In this document: positions 39,114 to 47,477 of the stretch, one piece after another
Position numbering within the stretch: the stretch's first letter is position 1
Layout of the letters: each line of letters begins with the position of its first letter
DNA from: Azospirillum oryzae
GTDB taxonomy: Bacteria; Pseudomonadota; Alphaproteobacteria; Azospirillales; Azospirillaceae
Assembly: GCF_008364795.1 (NCBI RefSeq)
Contig: NZ_VTTM01000002.1
Span: forward strand, 186,001 to 250,000
DNA: 64,000 bases
Reading direction: 5' to 3'
The notes under the pieces: generated by a model
Seen by the model: the letters and a program-made list of their open reading frames with translations, nothing else
The model's database searches: none
What the model was told of the DNA's origin: nothing
Made by a program: the position numbers and the translations under genes

Positions 39114-39416
39114 CTTCACACTTCCCCAATTATGGCCCCTCCCCAACGGGGACAGGCCGTTTCAGTTTGCGGGAACCCAACCACAGGCCTGCACGCTTTG
39201 CAACGCCCCAGGGGTGGGGTGAAATGGGGCATAATGACCCTGCAACCGCATGTTTAACGCTTCGTTCCGGTTATCTCGGAACGGACCGGATGCAGGGGCG
39301 GGAGTACCGCAATCGCAGGCTCCTGCAACATTTCCGTAACTTGACCCTGTCCATAGGCTGTGCAAACACCCAACTGTAGGCCAATGGGCCGCAAAACGGG
39401 GGTTGAAGCGCAGGCG
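39114..39416. other. 303-bp divergent gap between pgk and the CYTH/CHAD gene
   Basis: No gene is seen. It has a short palindrome GTTCCG-N7-CGGAAC (39262-39280) and TTGACC (39341-39346), which may belong to the plus-strand promoter, but I could not place a good -10 box. Confidence 0.35.
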
Positions 39417-41021
39417 ATGGCTGAGGCCGAGATCAACCGCGAGACGGAACTGAAGCTGGCGGCGAAGCCGGAAGACTTCGACAGGCTGCGCGCCGCTTCC
39501 GCCATCGCAGACCGGACGGCTGGGCCGGCGGTGACGCGGACCCTGGAAAGCACCTATTACGACACCGAGGACCGCCGGCTCGCCGCGCGCAAGGTGACGC
39601 TGCGGGTGCGCAAGACCGGCGACGGCTATGTCCAGACGGTCAAGTCCGCGCCGGACGAGGACGGGCTGGGGCGCGGCGAGTGGGAATGCGCGGTGACCTC
39701 CGCCGCCCCCGACCTGACGCTGATCGCCGACGGCGCCGCCATCGAGCTGCTGGGGTCGCTCAGCGACTCGGAATTGCGGCCGGTCTTCACCTCCATCGTC
39801 GAACGGACCACGCAGGACGTGACGCTGGGCGACGGCGACGATGCGGCCCTGATCGAGGTCGCCTTCGACCGCGGCCGGATCGAACTGCCCGACGGCCGGT
39901 CGCGCGACCTGTGCGAGGTCGAACTCGAACTGAAAAGCGGCACACCCGCCGCGCTCTACGATCTGGCGCAGGAGCTGACCAAGTCCGCCCCGCTGCGGCT
40001 GGAGATGCGGACCAAGGCGGAACGCGGCCATGCGCTGGCGAACGGCGCCGCCGACAAGGCGCTGAAGGCGGAAAAGCTGCTGCTCGACCCCGAGACGACG
40101 GTGGAGGGGGCGGTCGCCCGCATCGTCCGCGCCTGCCTCGCCCACATGGTGGCGAACGAGGCGGTGACGCTGGCCGGCGAGGATCCGGAGGGCGTGCACC
40201 AGATGCGCGTCGCGCTGCGCCGGCTGCGCTCGGCCACCGCGCTGTTCCGGCCCTTCATTCCGGCCGCGCAATATCTGTGGCTGGTCGGCGAGATCAAGTG
40301 GCTGGCCGGCAGCCTGGGGCCGGCGCGCGACTGGGACGTGTTCGGCGAGGAGCTGCTGGCGCCGGTGCGCGACGCCTTCCACAAGGCCGACGGCCATGGA
40401 CGCTCGGCGGTGGAGGATCTCGACACGCTGGCGGCGGCGGCCGAGGCCAAGCGGCTGCGCGCCTATGAGGGCGTGCGCGAGGCGATCCGGTCCGAGCGCT
40501 ATACCGCCTTCCTGCTGGGCGTCGGCAGCTGGGTGGAGAAGCGCGGCTGGCGCGACCAGCCGGTCAGCGAGGAATCGGTGCGGCTGTTCCAGCCGGTGAT
40601 CGGGCTGGCCGACCATCTGCTGAACAAGCGCCACAAGAAGGCCAAGCGGGCCGGCCACGGCTTCGCCCATCTGCCGGTGGCCCAGCGCCACCAGCTGCGC
40701 ATCGCCTTGAAGAAGCTGCGCTATGCCGTGGAGTTCTTCCGCAGCCTGTATGACGACAAGCCGGTGCGCCGCTACATCCAGCAGCTCGCCGCCTTCCAGG
40801 ATGCGCTGGGGCATCTGAACGACGTGGCGACGGCGACCCGGCTTCTGCACGAACTGCACGACGACGGCAGCCGGTCTGCCCCCGGCGAGCCGCGCGCTGC
40901 CGGCATCGTCATCGGCTGGCACGCCCGCGGGGTGGCCGACACCGAGGCGGCGCTGGTGGCCCTGTGGCATGATTTCATCGACACCAAGCATTTCTGGTCG
41001 AAGCCGGACGCCGCGGTGTAG
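39417..41021 (+). CDS. CYTH and CHAD domain protein
   Basis: 534 aa. CYTH is a triphosphate tunnel metalloenzyme fold: ETELKL near the start is the ExExK signature, followed by YYDTEDRRLAARKVTLRVRK and strands to ~200. CHAD (~230-520) is all-helical with conserved histidines, e.g. VHQMRVALRRLRSATALF and HQLRIALKKLRYAVEFF, which are thought to bind polyphosphate or metal-phosphate. The pair of domains suggests inorganic triphosphate or polyphosphate handling. I chose the ATG at 39417 (MAEAEINRE); one at 39384 is possible. The ParA-like gene follows 11 bp later. Confidence 0.9.
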   Translation: MAEAEINRETELKLAAKPEDFDRLRAASAIADRTAGPAVTRTLESTYYDTEDRRLAARKVTLRVRKTGDGYVQTVKSAPDEDGLGRGEWECAVTSAAPDLTLIADGAAIELLGSLSDSELRPVFTSIVERTTQDVTLGDGDDAALIEVAFDRGRIELPDGRSRDLCEVELELKSGTPAALYDLAQELTKSAPLRLEMRTKAERGHALANGAADKALKAEKLLLDPETTVEGAVARIVRACLAHMVANEAVTLAGEDPEGVHQMRVALRRLRSATALFRPFIPAAQYLWLVGEIKWLAGSLGPARDWDVFGEELLAPVRDAFHKADGHGRSAVEDLDTLAAAAEAKRLRAYEGVREAIRSERYTAFLLGVGSWVEKRGWRDQPVSEESVRLFQPVIGLADHLLNKRHKKAKRAGHGFAHLPVAQRHQLRIALKKLRYAVEFFRSLYDDKPVRRYIQQLAAFQDALGHLNDVATATRLLHELHDDGSRSAPGEPRAAGIVIGWHARGVADTEAALVALWHDFIDTKHFWSKPDAAV

Positions 41022-41032
41022 AGTCCACGGCC

Positions 41033-41656
41033 ATGCTCACGATCCTCGTCGCCAACATCAAGGGCGGCTGCGGCAAGACGACCGTCGCCACCCACCTCGC
41101 CGCCGCGTCCGCCGCGGCGGGCCTGCCCACCGTGCTGGCCGACGTCGACCGTCAGCGCTCCTCGCTCGGCTGGCTGGAGCGCCGGCCGGAGAAGGCGCCG
41201 CCGCTGGTCGGGCTGGACTGGGCCAAGGATTTCACCGACACGCCGCGCGGCACCAAGCGGCTGGTCATCGACGCGCCCGCCGCGCTGAAGACCAGGCAGA
41301 TCGAGGATCTGGTGAAGATGGCCGACATCGTCGTGCTGCCGGTGCTGCCCGGCGCCTTCGACGAGCAGGCGACCCAGCGTTTCCTCACCAAGCTGGACGA
41401 GCTGAAGCGGATCGCCAAGAAGAAGACCATTGTGGCGGTGGTCGGCAACCGCATGCGCGCCCGCACCAAGGCCGCCGACCGGTTGGACCGCTTCCTGGGC
41501 GGCATCGGCCATCAGGTGGTGACCCGGCTGCGCGACAGCCAGATCTATGCCGATGCGGCGGAAAGCGGTCTCAGCCTGTTCGACATGCCGGGCAAGCGCG
41601 CCGCCGAGCATCGCGGCGACTGGCAGCCGCTGCTGAGCTACATCGACGAGGTTTGA
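41033..41656 (+). CDS. ParA/MinD-like P-loop ATPase
   Basis: 207 aa. A deviant Walker A, VANIKGGCGKTTVATHLAAA, is at the N-terminus; Walker A' is VLADVDRQRSS and the Walker B-like strand KRLVIDAPAAL. Members sort plasmids or chromosomes, position chemotaxis arrays or cell-division proteins. No parB, minC/E or cellulose (BcsQ) partner is next to it; the CYTH/CHAD gene lies 11 bp upstream, so they probably share a transcript. The cargo is not known. No membrane-targeting helix is obvious at the C-terminus (LLSYIDEV). Confidence 0.88.
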   Translation: MLTILVANIKGGCGKTTVATHLAAASAAAGLPTVLADVDRQRSSLGWLERRPEKAPPLVGLDWAKDFTDTPRGTKRLVIDAPAALKTRQIEDLVKMADIVVLPVLPGAFDEQATQRFLTKLDELKRIAKKKTIVAVVGNRMRARTKAADRLDRFLGGIGHQVVTRLRDSQIYADAAESGLSLFDMPGKRAAEHRGDWQPLLSYIDEV

Positions 41657-41674
41657 AGTGGGGTGGGTGCCCCC

Positions 41675-42457
41675 CTACACCCGCACCACCATGAACAGCC
41701 ATTGGGTCGGGATCAGCGCGCTGCCGCTGGAGTGCTCGGGATAGGCGGTTTCCAGCCGGCGGCGGTAGGCGGCGAGGAAGCGGTCGAGTTCGGGGCCGGT
41801 CAGGCGGTCCATCACCGGGACCAGCTCCGCCTGATGCAGCCATTGCAGCAGCGGCACGTCGCCGTCCAGCGCGTGGAAATACTCGGTCTCCCACAGATCG
41901 ATGGCGGTGGCCTGGGGGCTGAGCCAGTCGTAATAATCCTGCGGGCCATAGCTCCGGCCACCGATTGATTGGGCGGCGGGCCAGGCGCCGTGCAGCCGGT
42001 CGGACCAGGGGCCGTCGGCAGCGGTTTCCAGCAGCAGGCGGTGGGCGGTCTGGTCCTGCGGGCGGGGCAGGGCGACGGCGAGCACCCCACCGGGGCCGAG
42101 CGCTTGCAGCAGGTCGGGGAACAGCCGCTCGTGCCCGGCGACATGCTGCAGCCCACCCGCGGAGATGACGAGATCCGCGGGCCAGTGCGGGCGCCAGACG
42201 GTCAGGTCGGCCTGCTGGTAGCGCACGCGCGACGGCGTGTCGGCCGCCCAGCGCAGCATCGCCGGGGACTGGTCCACCGCCAGCACGTCGGCCAGCGGCC
42301 AGCGCGTCGCCAGCAGCCGGGACAGCTGACCGGCACCGCAGCCGAGATCGACGATGGTGTTCGGAGCCAGGGAGAAGGGAAGCGCCGCCGTCAGGTCCAT
42401 GACGGGACGACGGCGCAGGACGTCAATCGTCGCGAAGGCGTTGGGGTCCCATGTCAT
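41675..42457 (-). CDS. class I SAM methyltransferase, trans-aconitate methyltransferase-like
   Basis: 260 aa from the ATG at 42455-42457 (MTWDPNAFATIDVLRRRPV), which matches the Tam start; an ATG at 42469 is possible. SAM-binding motif I is IVDLGCGAGQLSRLLA, motif II LAVDQSPAMLRWA, and the post-motif ISAGGLQHVAGHERLFPDLL is typical of Tam. E. coli Tam esterifies trans-aconitate to relieve inhibition of aconitase. The C-terminal part (YFHALDGDVPLLQWLHQAEL) also matches the family. Substrate is inferred from similarity to recalled Tam sequences only. Confidence 0.8.
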   Translation of the reverse strand: MTWDPNAFATIDVLRRRPVMDLTAALPFSLAPNTIVDLGCGAGQLSRLLATRWPLADVLAVDQSPAMLRWAADTPSRVRYQQADLTVWRPHWPADLVISAGGLQHVAGHERLFPDLLQALGPGGVLAVALPRPQDQTAHRLLLETAADGPWSDRLHGAWPAAQSIGGRSYGPQDYYDWLSPQATAIDLWETEYFHALDGDVPLLQWLHQAELVPVMDRLTGPELDRFLAAYRRRLETAYPEHSSGSALIPTQWLFMVVRV

Positions 42458-42547
42458 AGAGCATGTCATGCGGCACCCGCTCTGTTAGGCGCCTGCCCCT
42501 CCGGGAAGATCTCCCGGTCATCGCGTTCAGTCGTCCGTGAGGACGGG

Positions 42548-42736
42548 TCAGTGGGCGGAGCCCATGCGGTCGAAATAGCGGCCGATCGACGCGAAGATGA
42601 AGAGCACGCAGCCGAGGAAAACGATCAGACCGCCGGCCGCGAAGGCTTCGTCCGCCGCGCGCGAAGAGGCGAGCAGGCCGACGAAGGCCATGATGCCGGC
42701 GAGGATGGGGTTGATCCAGAAGGAGAAGGCTTTCAC
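42548..42736 (-). CDS. small two-helix membrane protein
   Basis: 62 aa starting at a GTG (42734-42736) with GGACTCCGGGAC just upstream. Two hydrophobic segments (INPILAGIMAFVGLLASS and AGGLIVFLGCVLFIFASI) are joined by a short polar turn (RAADEAFAA). Unknown function. It lies between the kinase gene (119 bp upstream on the same strand) and the methyltransferase, with GC-rich codon use like its neighbours. Confidence 0.65.
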   Translation of the reverse strand: MKAFSFWINPILAGIMAFVGLLASSRAADEAFAAGGLIVFLGCVLFIFASIGRYFDRMGSAH

Positions 42737-42855
42737 GTCCCGGAGTCCTTTCAGAACAAGGCGTTGTCAGGGTGGAAGCGCCCGCCTCCCGCCCCGCCGG
42801 GCTGCCCGCGAACGCTTCGCTGTTGAAGGAATTCTGCGGGAGGGAGCCCGCGGAA

Positions 42856-44349
42856 TCAATGCGACACAAACGACTTGTGCCCTGCAACAGCTACAGGGCC
42901 GGTGTCCGCATTGCATTGCGGTATGTCAAGGGCGAAGGCCGTTCCGGCGGCATTGCTCTCCACCAGCCGCAGTTCCCCGCCATGGGCGCGCAGCACCTCG
43001 CGCGCGATGGCGAGGCCGAGGCCGATCCCGCCGGCCCGCGCCGATCCGGCGAAGGGCTGGAACAGGTTTTCCCGCGCCCGCGGGGCGAGGCCGGGGCCGT
43101 TGTCGGCGATGGTCAGGGTCAGCGCGCCTGCGCGCCCGCTCCGGGCGGAGAGGCGCACCCGGTCGGCGCCGGCCTGCACCGCGTTGCGGCCGAGATTGAC
43201 CAGGGCGCGGCCCAGCTGGGCGGCATCGACCTGGGCCAGGGTGCCGGCGGGGATGTCGTTGATCCACTCCGCCTCCACCCGGCCGCCGTCGGGACGGGCG
43301 GTGGCGAGCACCTCGGCCCCCGCCTCCTCGGCCAGCCGGTGCAGGTCGGTGGGCGCGGGGGTGAGCGGCAGGACGCCGTCGCGGGTGAAGGACAGGGTCT
43401 GGCTGCACAGTTCCACCGCGCGGTCGAGCGAGGCGACCAGCCGCGGCGTCACCCGCCGCACTTCCGGATCGGCGCTCTCGGTCAGCCGCTCCGACAGGAG
43501 GGAGGCGGTGGAGAGGATGCCGCGCAGGTCGTGGTTGATCTTCGCCACCGCGGTGCCGAGCGTGGCGAGCCGCTCGCGCTGGCGCAGCGCCGCGCGCACC
43601 GTGCCCTGCATGGCGGCAAGCTCGCGCTCCGCCACGCCGATCTCGTCGCTGCGGCTGCCGGGCACCAGCGGCGGGGCGCCGTCGGGATCGCGGCGGAAGG
43701 CGACGACCTCGGCGGTCAGCCGGCGCATCGGCCGCACCAGCAGGGCATGCAGCGTGACATAGACGAGGATCGCCGCGATCAGCGAGATGGCGACCGACAC
43801 CGCCAGGATGCGCCGGGAGAAGTCGAGCATGGCGTCGATCAGCGGCCGTTCGTCCATCGTCACCTCGACGCGCTGGGCCGGGTCGTTGGGCGAGCGGTCG
43901 ATCACCCGGATCACCCGGTCGCGCCGCGGCCCGAGAGCACCTCCCAGCGCGCCCTCCAGGGCTCCCTCCAGGGCGAGCCACAGGGCGTTGCCGGCATCGA
44001 CGAACTGCATGCCCATGCCGGTGCCGCGCAGGTCGTACACCGCATCGACCCGCGGCGGCATCGGACTGGACAGCATGTAGACGCGGGCGCCGGGTTGGAT
44101 CAGGTCGATGACGTGGGTGCCGGTATAGGCCAGCAGCTTCGCCTGCAACTCCTTCGTCACCATCAGGTCGGGCGCGGCCTCCACCGACAATGCCGCGATG
44201 TGGGCGGCGGCCAGCCGCTCCTCCAGGTAGCTCATGCGGAAACGGGCGATGGAGGGGGCGTAGATCAGCACCTCCGCCAGCAGCACGAACAGGATGGTGA
44301 GCAGCAGCAGCTTGGCAGACAGGCTGGTCGCGACGGTAGGACGGGACAT
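42856..44349 (-). CDS. membrane sensor histidine kinase (orphan)
   Basis: 497 aa. Two membrane helices (AKLLLLTILFVLLAEVLIY and ILAVSVAISLIAAILVYVTL) border a periplasmic sensor region of ~150 residues that contains GALEGALEGALGGALG, encoded by a small DNA repeat. HAMP follows (LVRPMRRLTAEVVAFR). The H-box is AVAKINHDLRGILSTASLLS, the N-box LVNLGRNAVQAG, and G-boxes IADNGPGL and GIGLGLAIAREV. No response regulator gene is in the neighbourhood. A poor ribosome site precedes the ATG at 44349; the long upstream frame is antisense to hldE and rejected. Signal unknown. Confidence 0.9.
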   Translation of the reverse strand: MSRPTVATSLSAKLLLLTILFVLLAEVLIYAPSIARFRMSYLEERLAAAHIAALSVEAAPDLMVTKELQAKLLAYTGTHVIDLIQPGARVYMLSSPMPPRVDAVYDLRGTGMGMQFVDAGNALWLALEGALEGALGGALGPRRDRVIRVIDRSPNDPAQRVEVTMDERPLIDAMLDFSRRILAVSVAISLIAAILVYVTLHALLVRPMRRLTAEVVAFRRDPDGAPPLVPGSRSDEIGVAERELAAMQGTVRAALRQRERLATLGTAVAKINHDLRGILSTASLLSERLTESADPEVRRVTPRLVASLDRAVELCSQTLSFTRDGVLPLTPAPTDLHRLAEEAGAEVLATARPDGGRVEAEWINDIPAGTLAQVDAAQLGRALVNLGRNAVQAGADRVRLSARSGRAGALTLTIADNGPGLAPRARENLFQPFAGSARAGGIGLGLAIAREVLRAHGGELRLVESNAAGTAFALDIPQCNADTGPVAVAGHKSFVSH

Positions 44350-44481
44350 GCGGGGGACCAGCGGGAATGGGAGAGGGGGTGTTGCCGGAACGCCATCGTA
44401 CGACGGTGACAAACGAGCGTCACCAGTTCGGAGGCCCCGATCCGCTGGCGTTACCGCTTTGGCATTGGTAAGACAGGCGCC

Positions 44482-45927
44482 ATGAGCGACCTTGCCCGTC
44501 ACATCGACACCCTGTCGCGCGCCAACGTGCTGTGCCTTGGCGACGTGATGCTCGACCGTTTCGTCTATGGTTCGGTGGACCGGGTGTCGCCCGAGGCGCC
44601 GATCCCCGTCCTGCGCGTGGACCGCGAAGTGCCCAAGCTGGGCGGCGCCGGCAACGTCGCCGCCAATCTGGTGGCGCTGGAGGCGGATTGCCGCTTCGTC
44701 TCGGTGGTCGGGCGCGACGGCATCGGCGGCGACCTCTTGGCCCTGCTGCGGCGCGAGGGCGTCAGCGACGGCGCCATCGTGATGGAGGATGGGCGGCAGA
44801 CCACGGTCAAGACCCGTTTCATTGCCGGCCAGCAGCAGCTTCTGCGCACCGACATCGAGACGGTGGTGCCGATCACCGTCGCCGACCGCGTGCTGGAGCG
44901 CGTGCGCGACCTGCTGCCCGAGGTGGGCGGCGTCATCCTGTCCGATTACGGCAAGGGCGTGCTGACCGACGAGCTGGTGGTGGCGGTGATCGCCGCCGCG
45001 CGGGAGGCCGGGCGCACCGTGGTGGTGGACCCGAAGGGGCGCGACTACCGCCGCTATCGCGGGGCCGACATCGTCACGCCCAACCGCAAGGAGCTGATGG
45101 AGGCCACCGGCCTGCCGGCCCGCACGGACGAGGAGGTGATCGCCGCCGCGCGTCACCTGATCGCCACCTGCGGCATCGGCGCCGTCGTCGCCACCCGCAG
45201 CGAACAGGGCATGTCGGTGGTGACGGCCGAGGACGCGGTGCATCTGCCGGCCGAAGCGCGCGAGGTGTTCGACGTGTCGGGCGCCGGCGACACGGTGGTG
45301 GCGACGCTGACCGCCGCGCTGTCGGTGGGGATCGATCTGGTCGATTCGGCGCGGCTGGCCAATCTGGCGGCCGGCATCGTGGTGGGCAAGGTCGGCACGG
45401 CGGTGGTCCGTTCGGCCGAACTGCTGTCCGGCCTGCACGAGCAGGAATGGCGCCACGGCGAGGAAAAGGTGCTGACCCGCGACGCCGCGGCGGAACGGGC
45501 GGAGCGCTGGCGGCTGCGCGGCAAGCGGGTGGGCTTCACCAACGGCTGTTTCGACCTGCTGCACCCCGGCCACATCTCGCTGCTGAAACAGGCCCGCGCG
45601 GCCTGCGACGTGCTGGTGGTCGGCCTGAACAGCGACGCATCGGTGAAGCGGCTGAAGGGCGACAGCCGTCCGGTGCAGAACGAGACGGCGCGCGCCACGG
45701 TGCTGGCGTCGCTGGGCTGCGTCGATCTGGTGGTGATCTTCGGCGAGGACACGCCGGAAATGCTGATCCACGCCCTGCGCCCCGACGTGCTGGTCAAGGG
45801 AGCGGACTACACCATCGCCACGGTGGTGGGGGCGGATTTCGTCCAGAGCTATGGCGGGAAAGTGGTGCTGGCCGAACTGGTCCAGGGCCAGAGCACGACC
45901 AACACCATCAAGCGCATGAAGAGCTGA
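44482..45927 (+). CDS. hldE: bifunctional heptose-7-phosphate kinase / heptose-1-phosphate adenylyltransferase
   Basis: 481 aa. HldE makes ADP-heptose for the LPS inner core. Residues 1-~315 are a PfkB-type kinase: [36 protein letters not shown] and the catalytic [18 protein letters not shown]. Residues ~340-481 are the nucleotidyltransferase with the HxGH motif [20 protein letters not shown] and later KGADYTI. No domain break or frameshift. It is divergent from the histidine kinase. No other LPS heptose gene is adjacent. Confidence 0.95.
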   Translation: MSDLARHIDTLSRANVLCLGDVMLDRFVYGSVDRVSPEAPIPVLRVDREVPKLGGAGNVAANLVALEADCRFVSVVGRDGIGGDLLALLRREGVSDGAIVMEDGRQTTVKTRFIAGQQQLLRTDIETVVPITVADRVLERVRDLLPEVGGVILSDYGKGVLTDELVVAVIAAAREAGRTVVVDPKGRDYRRYRGADIVTPNRKELMEATGLPARTDEEVIAAARHLIATCGIGAVVATRSEQGMSVVTAEDAVHLPAEAREVFDVSGAGDTVVATLTAALSVGIDLVDSARLANLAAGIVVGKVGTAVVRSAELLSGLHEQEWRHGEEKVLTRDAAAERAERWRLRGKRVGFTNGCFDLLHPGHISLLKQARAACDVLVVGLNSDASVKRLKGDSRPVQNETARATVLASLGCVDLVVIFGEDTPEMLIHALRPDVLVKGADYTIATVVGADFVQSYGGKVVLAELVQGQSTTNTIKRMKS

Positions 45928-45940
45928 GACAATCGGGCAT

Positions 45941-45984
45941 GCATCGGCGGCGAACGTCGATTGTCGCTTGTAAACCGCCGATGC
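45941..45984 (+). terminator. inverted repeat after hldE
   Basis: GCATCGGCGG (45941-45950) pairs perfectly with CCGCCGATGC (45975-45984) around a 24-nt loop, 13 bp after the hldE stop. There is no U-run, so it may slow or protect transcripts rather than terminate them alone. Confidence 0.45.
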
Positions 45985-46124
45985 CTGCCCCATCTATGGA
46001 TGGTCGACGTTGCTCTGGGCTTTGTTATTCTGATCCGTCACGCGGATCTGGGTCTCTTCCCCGAAGTGAAATTGATGCGCCTGCGCAAACTCGCGCGGCG
46101 CAACGCCAGGAAGGGAACTGACCC

Positions 46125-46334
46125 ATGGCTATCGGAACCGTCAAGTTTTTCAACTCCACCAAGGGCTTCGGCTTCATTCAGCCGGAAGACGGCACGGCCG
46201 ACGTGTTCGTCCACATCTCCGCCGTCGAGCGCGCCGGGATCAGCAACCTCGGCGAAGGCCAGAAGCTGTCCTTCGACGCGATCCGCGATCCGCGCCGCGG
46301 CAAGGTTGCGGCCGAGAACCTCCGCGCTCTCTGA
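46125..46334 (+). CDS. cold-shock domain protein, CspA family
   Basis: 69 aa, the standard single-domain size. RNP1 is KGFGFIQ and RNP2 VFVHISA; the start MAIGTVKFFNSTKGF is typical. It binds single-stranded RNA/DNA and melts RNA structure. AGGGAAC lies before the ATG. It has a leader of up to ~190 bp after hldE and its own strong terminator. In alphaproteobacteria such genes often occur in several copies and respond to cold or stationary phase; which class this belongs to cannot be read here. Confidence 0.95.
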   Translation: MAIGTVKFFNSTKGFGFIQPEDGTADVFVHISAVERAGISNLGEGQKLSFDAIRDPRRGKVAAENLRAL

Positions 46335-46356
46335 GCGCAGCAGGTTCGAAGAGAAA

Positions 46357-46380
46357 GGGCGGCTCCGGCCGCCTTTTTTT
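46357..46380 (+). terminator. terminator of the cold-shock gene
   Basis: GGCGGC-TCCG-GCCGCC followed by TTTTTTT, 23 bp after the stop codon. Confidence 0.9.
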
Positions 46381-46482
46381 GTACCCACCCCCTCGGTTGA
46401 CGATGCCCGGTCCGACCGGCCCCCTGATCTTCCCGAGGATGATCTTCCCGAGGGCACGGGGAAATTCACGAAATGGATGGAA

Positions 46483-46851
46483 ATGAACGGCTTTAAGAAT
46501 GCAGGGCTTTCGGAGCGTCTGAGCGCCGCCGCCGGCGCGAAGAAGGCACTGCTGGACAAGTTCAAGGCGCAGCCCGGTGTGAACGATCCGATCTTCGCGG
46601 AGCGCGAAGAGGCCCGGCGCGCCGTCCGCGTGGCTCGTGAAGCCCGCGAGGCCGAACGCAATGCGGCGCGCGAAGCCCGCAAGGCTGCCGAACAGGAAGC
46701 GTTGCAGGCGGAACAGGCCGAGCGGGCCGCCCGCGAGGCGCTGGCCGCCCAGGAGATCGCCGAACAGGCCAAGCGCCAGGTGGCGACGGCAGCCGAGGCG
46801 AAGGCCGCTCGCGACGCCCGCTATGCGGCGCGCAAGGCCAGGAGCCGCTGA
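46483..46851 (+). CDS. DUF6481-like coiled-coil protein
   Basis: 122 aa. After a short head (MNGFKNAGLSERLSAAAGAK, then KKALLDKFKAQPG) the rest is a continuous charged Ala/Arg/Glu helix, probably coiled coil (REARKAAEQEALQAEQAERA). This layout fits the DUF6481 family, often next to cold-shock genes in alphaproteobacteria. ATGs at 46477 and 46483 are both possible; I chose the latter. It lies downstream of cspA but beyond its terminator, so it would be made from read-through or its own promoter. Role unknown; RNA-related work is a guess. Confidence 0.75.
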   Translation: MNGFKNAGLSERLSAAAGAKKALLDKFKAQPGVNDPIFAEREEARRAVRVAREAREAERNAAREARKAAEQEALQAEQAERAAREALAAQEIAEQAKRQVATAAEAKAARDARYAARKARSR

Positions 46852-46905
46852 CCCGCATCAAGGGATGCCGGGATCGACGTGACGCGCCGCTCCGGCCGTC
46901 AAACC

Positions 46906-46965
46906 AAAACAGCCATGGAGCCCGATGCGGTCGATCCGAACCGCATCAGGCTCCATGGCTGTTTT
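46906..46965. terminator. very strong bidirectional hairpin
   Basis: AAAACAGCCATGGAGCC (46906-46922) pairs perfectly with 46949-46965; after one mismatch GATGCGG (46924-46930) pairs with CCGCATC (46941-46947). The stem totals 24 pairs and is followed by T-rich sequence on both strands. It separates the convergent DUF6481 and entericidin genes, so a shared terminator is the simplest reading. Confidence 0.7.
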
Positions 46966-47029
46966 GTTGGTGGCTGTTCCGTCGTCGGCCTTGGAAGGAT
47001 GGATTTCCAAGGCCGAGCCGAATGCCGAC

Positions 47030-47188
47030 TTACATCTTCTTCTGGACGTTGTCGGCGCCCCGTTCGATGGCGCGGCCACCGGCCTGCACGTCCTGGCCGG
47101 CGCCCTCGACCGTGTTGCAGGCGGCCAGCGTGCTGCCCAGCAGCGTGCCGAGGACGGCGAGCAGGGCGAACTTCTTGACGGTGGTCAT
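47030..47188 (-). CDS. entericidin-type small lipoprotein
   Basis: 52 aa. N-terminus MTTVKKFALLAVLGTLLGST followed by the lipobox LAAC; after cleavage the cysteine would be lipidated. The short mature part NTVEGAGQDVQAGGRAIERG matches entericidin A/B (Gly-Gln-Asp repeats). In E. coli EcnB promotes lysis and EcnA opposes it, under stationary-phase control; in alphaproteobacteria entericidin-like genes are often targets of the general stress sigma factor. GGAG precedes the ATG at 47186-47188. Function here is inferred by similarity. Confidence 0.88.
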   Translation of the reverse strand: MTTVKKFALLAVLGTLLGSTLAACNTVEGAGQDVQAGGRAIERGADNVQKKM

Positions 47189-47224
47189 GGTGGTCTCCGT
47201 TGCGGTGGCAGTGTGATGCCGACT

Positions 47225-47253
47225 GGAACGCAAGCGGGGCCGTAAAGGTTTCC
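47225..47253 (-). promoter_or_regulatory. possible EcfG-type stress promoter of the entericidin gene
   Basis: On the minus strand GGAAAC (47253-47248) and CGTTCC (47230-47225) lie 17 bp apart, similar to the GGAAC / CGTT pattern of alphaproteobacterial EcfG sigma factors, 37 bp upstream of the start codon. The -35 has one deviation from the core. Confidence 0.35.
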
Positions 47254-47477
47254 GCACTCGAAGGGGGAGGGGGCTTGCGCAAAGGTGGTGCCCTTCGCTT
47301 CGGCAGAGACATTCCGAAATCCGATTCCGGCCGCAACCCTGCACCCAGAGACGAAGTGTCCCGTTGCCACGGGGCGTGAGCGCGGGCATAAATCGCCCCG
47401 CGGAATATCTCGCGGCCCTCCCCGCTGGATGGGACGGCTTTTGGCAACGAGCAAGAATGGCGAAAGGAAAGCCTCTC

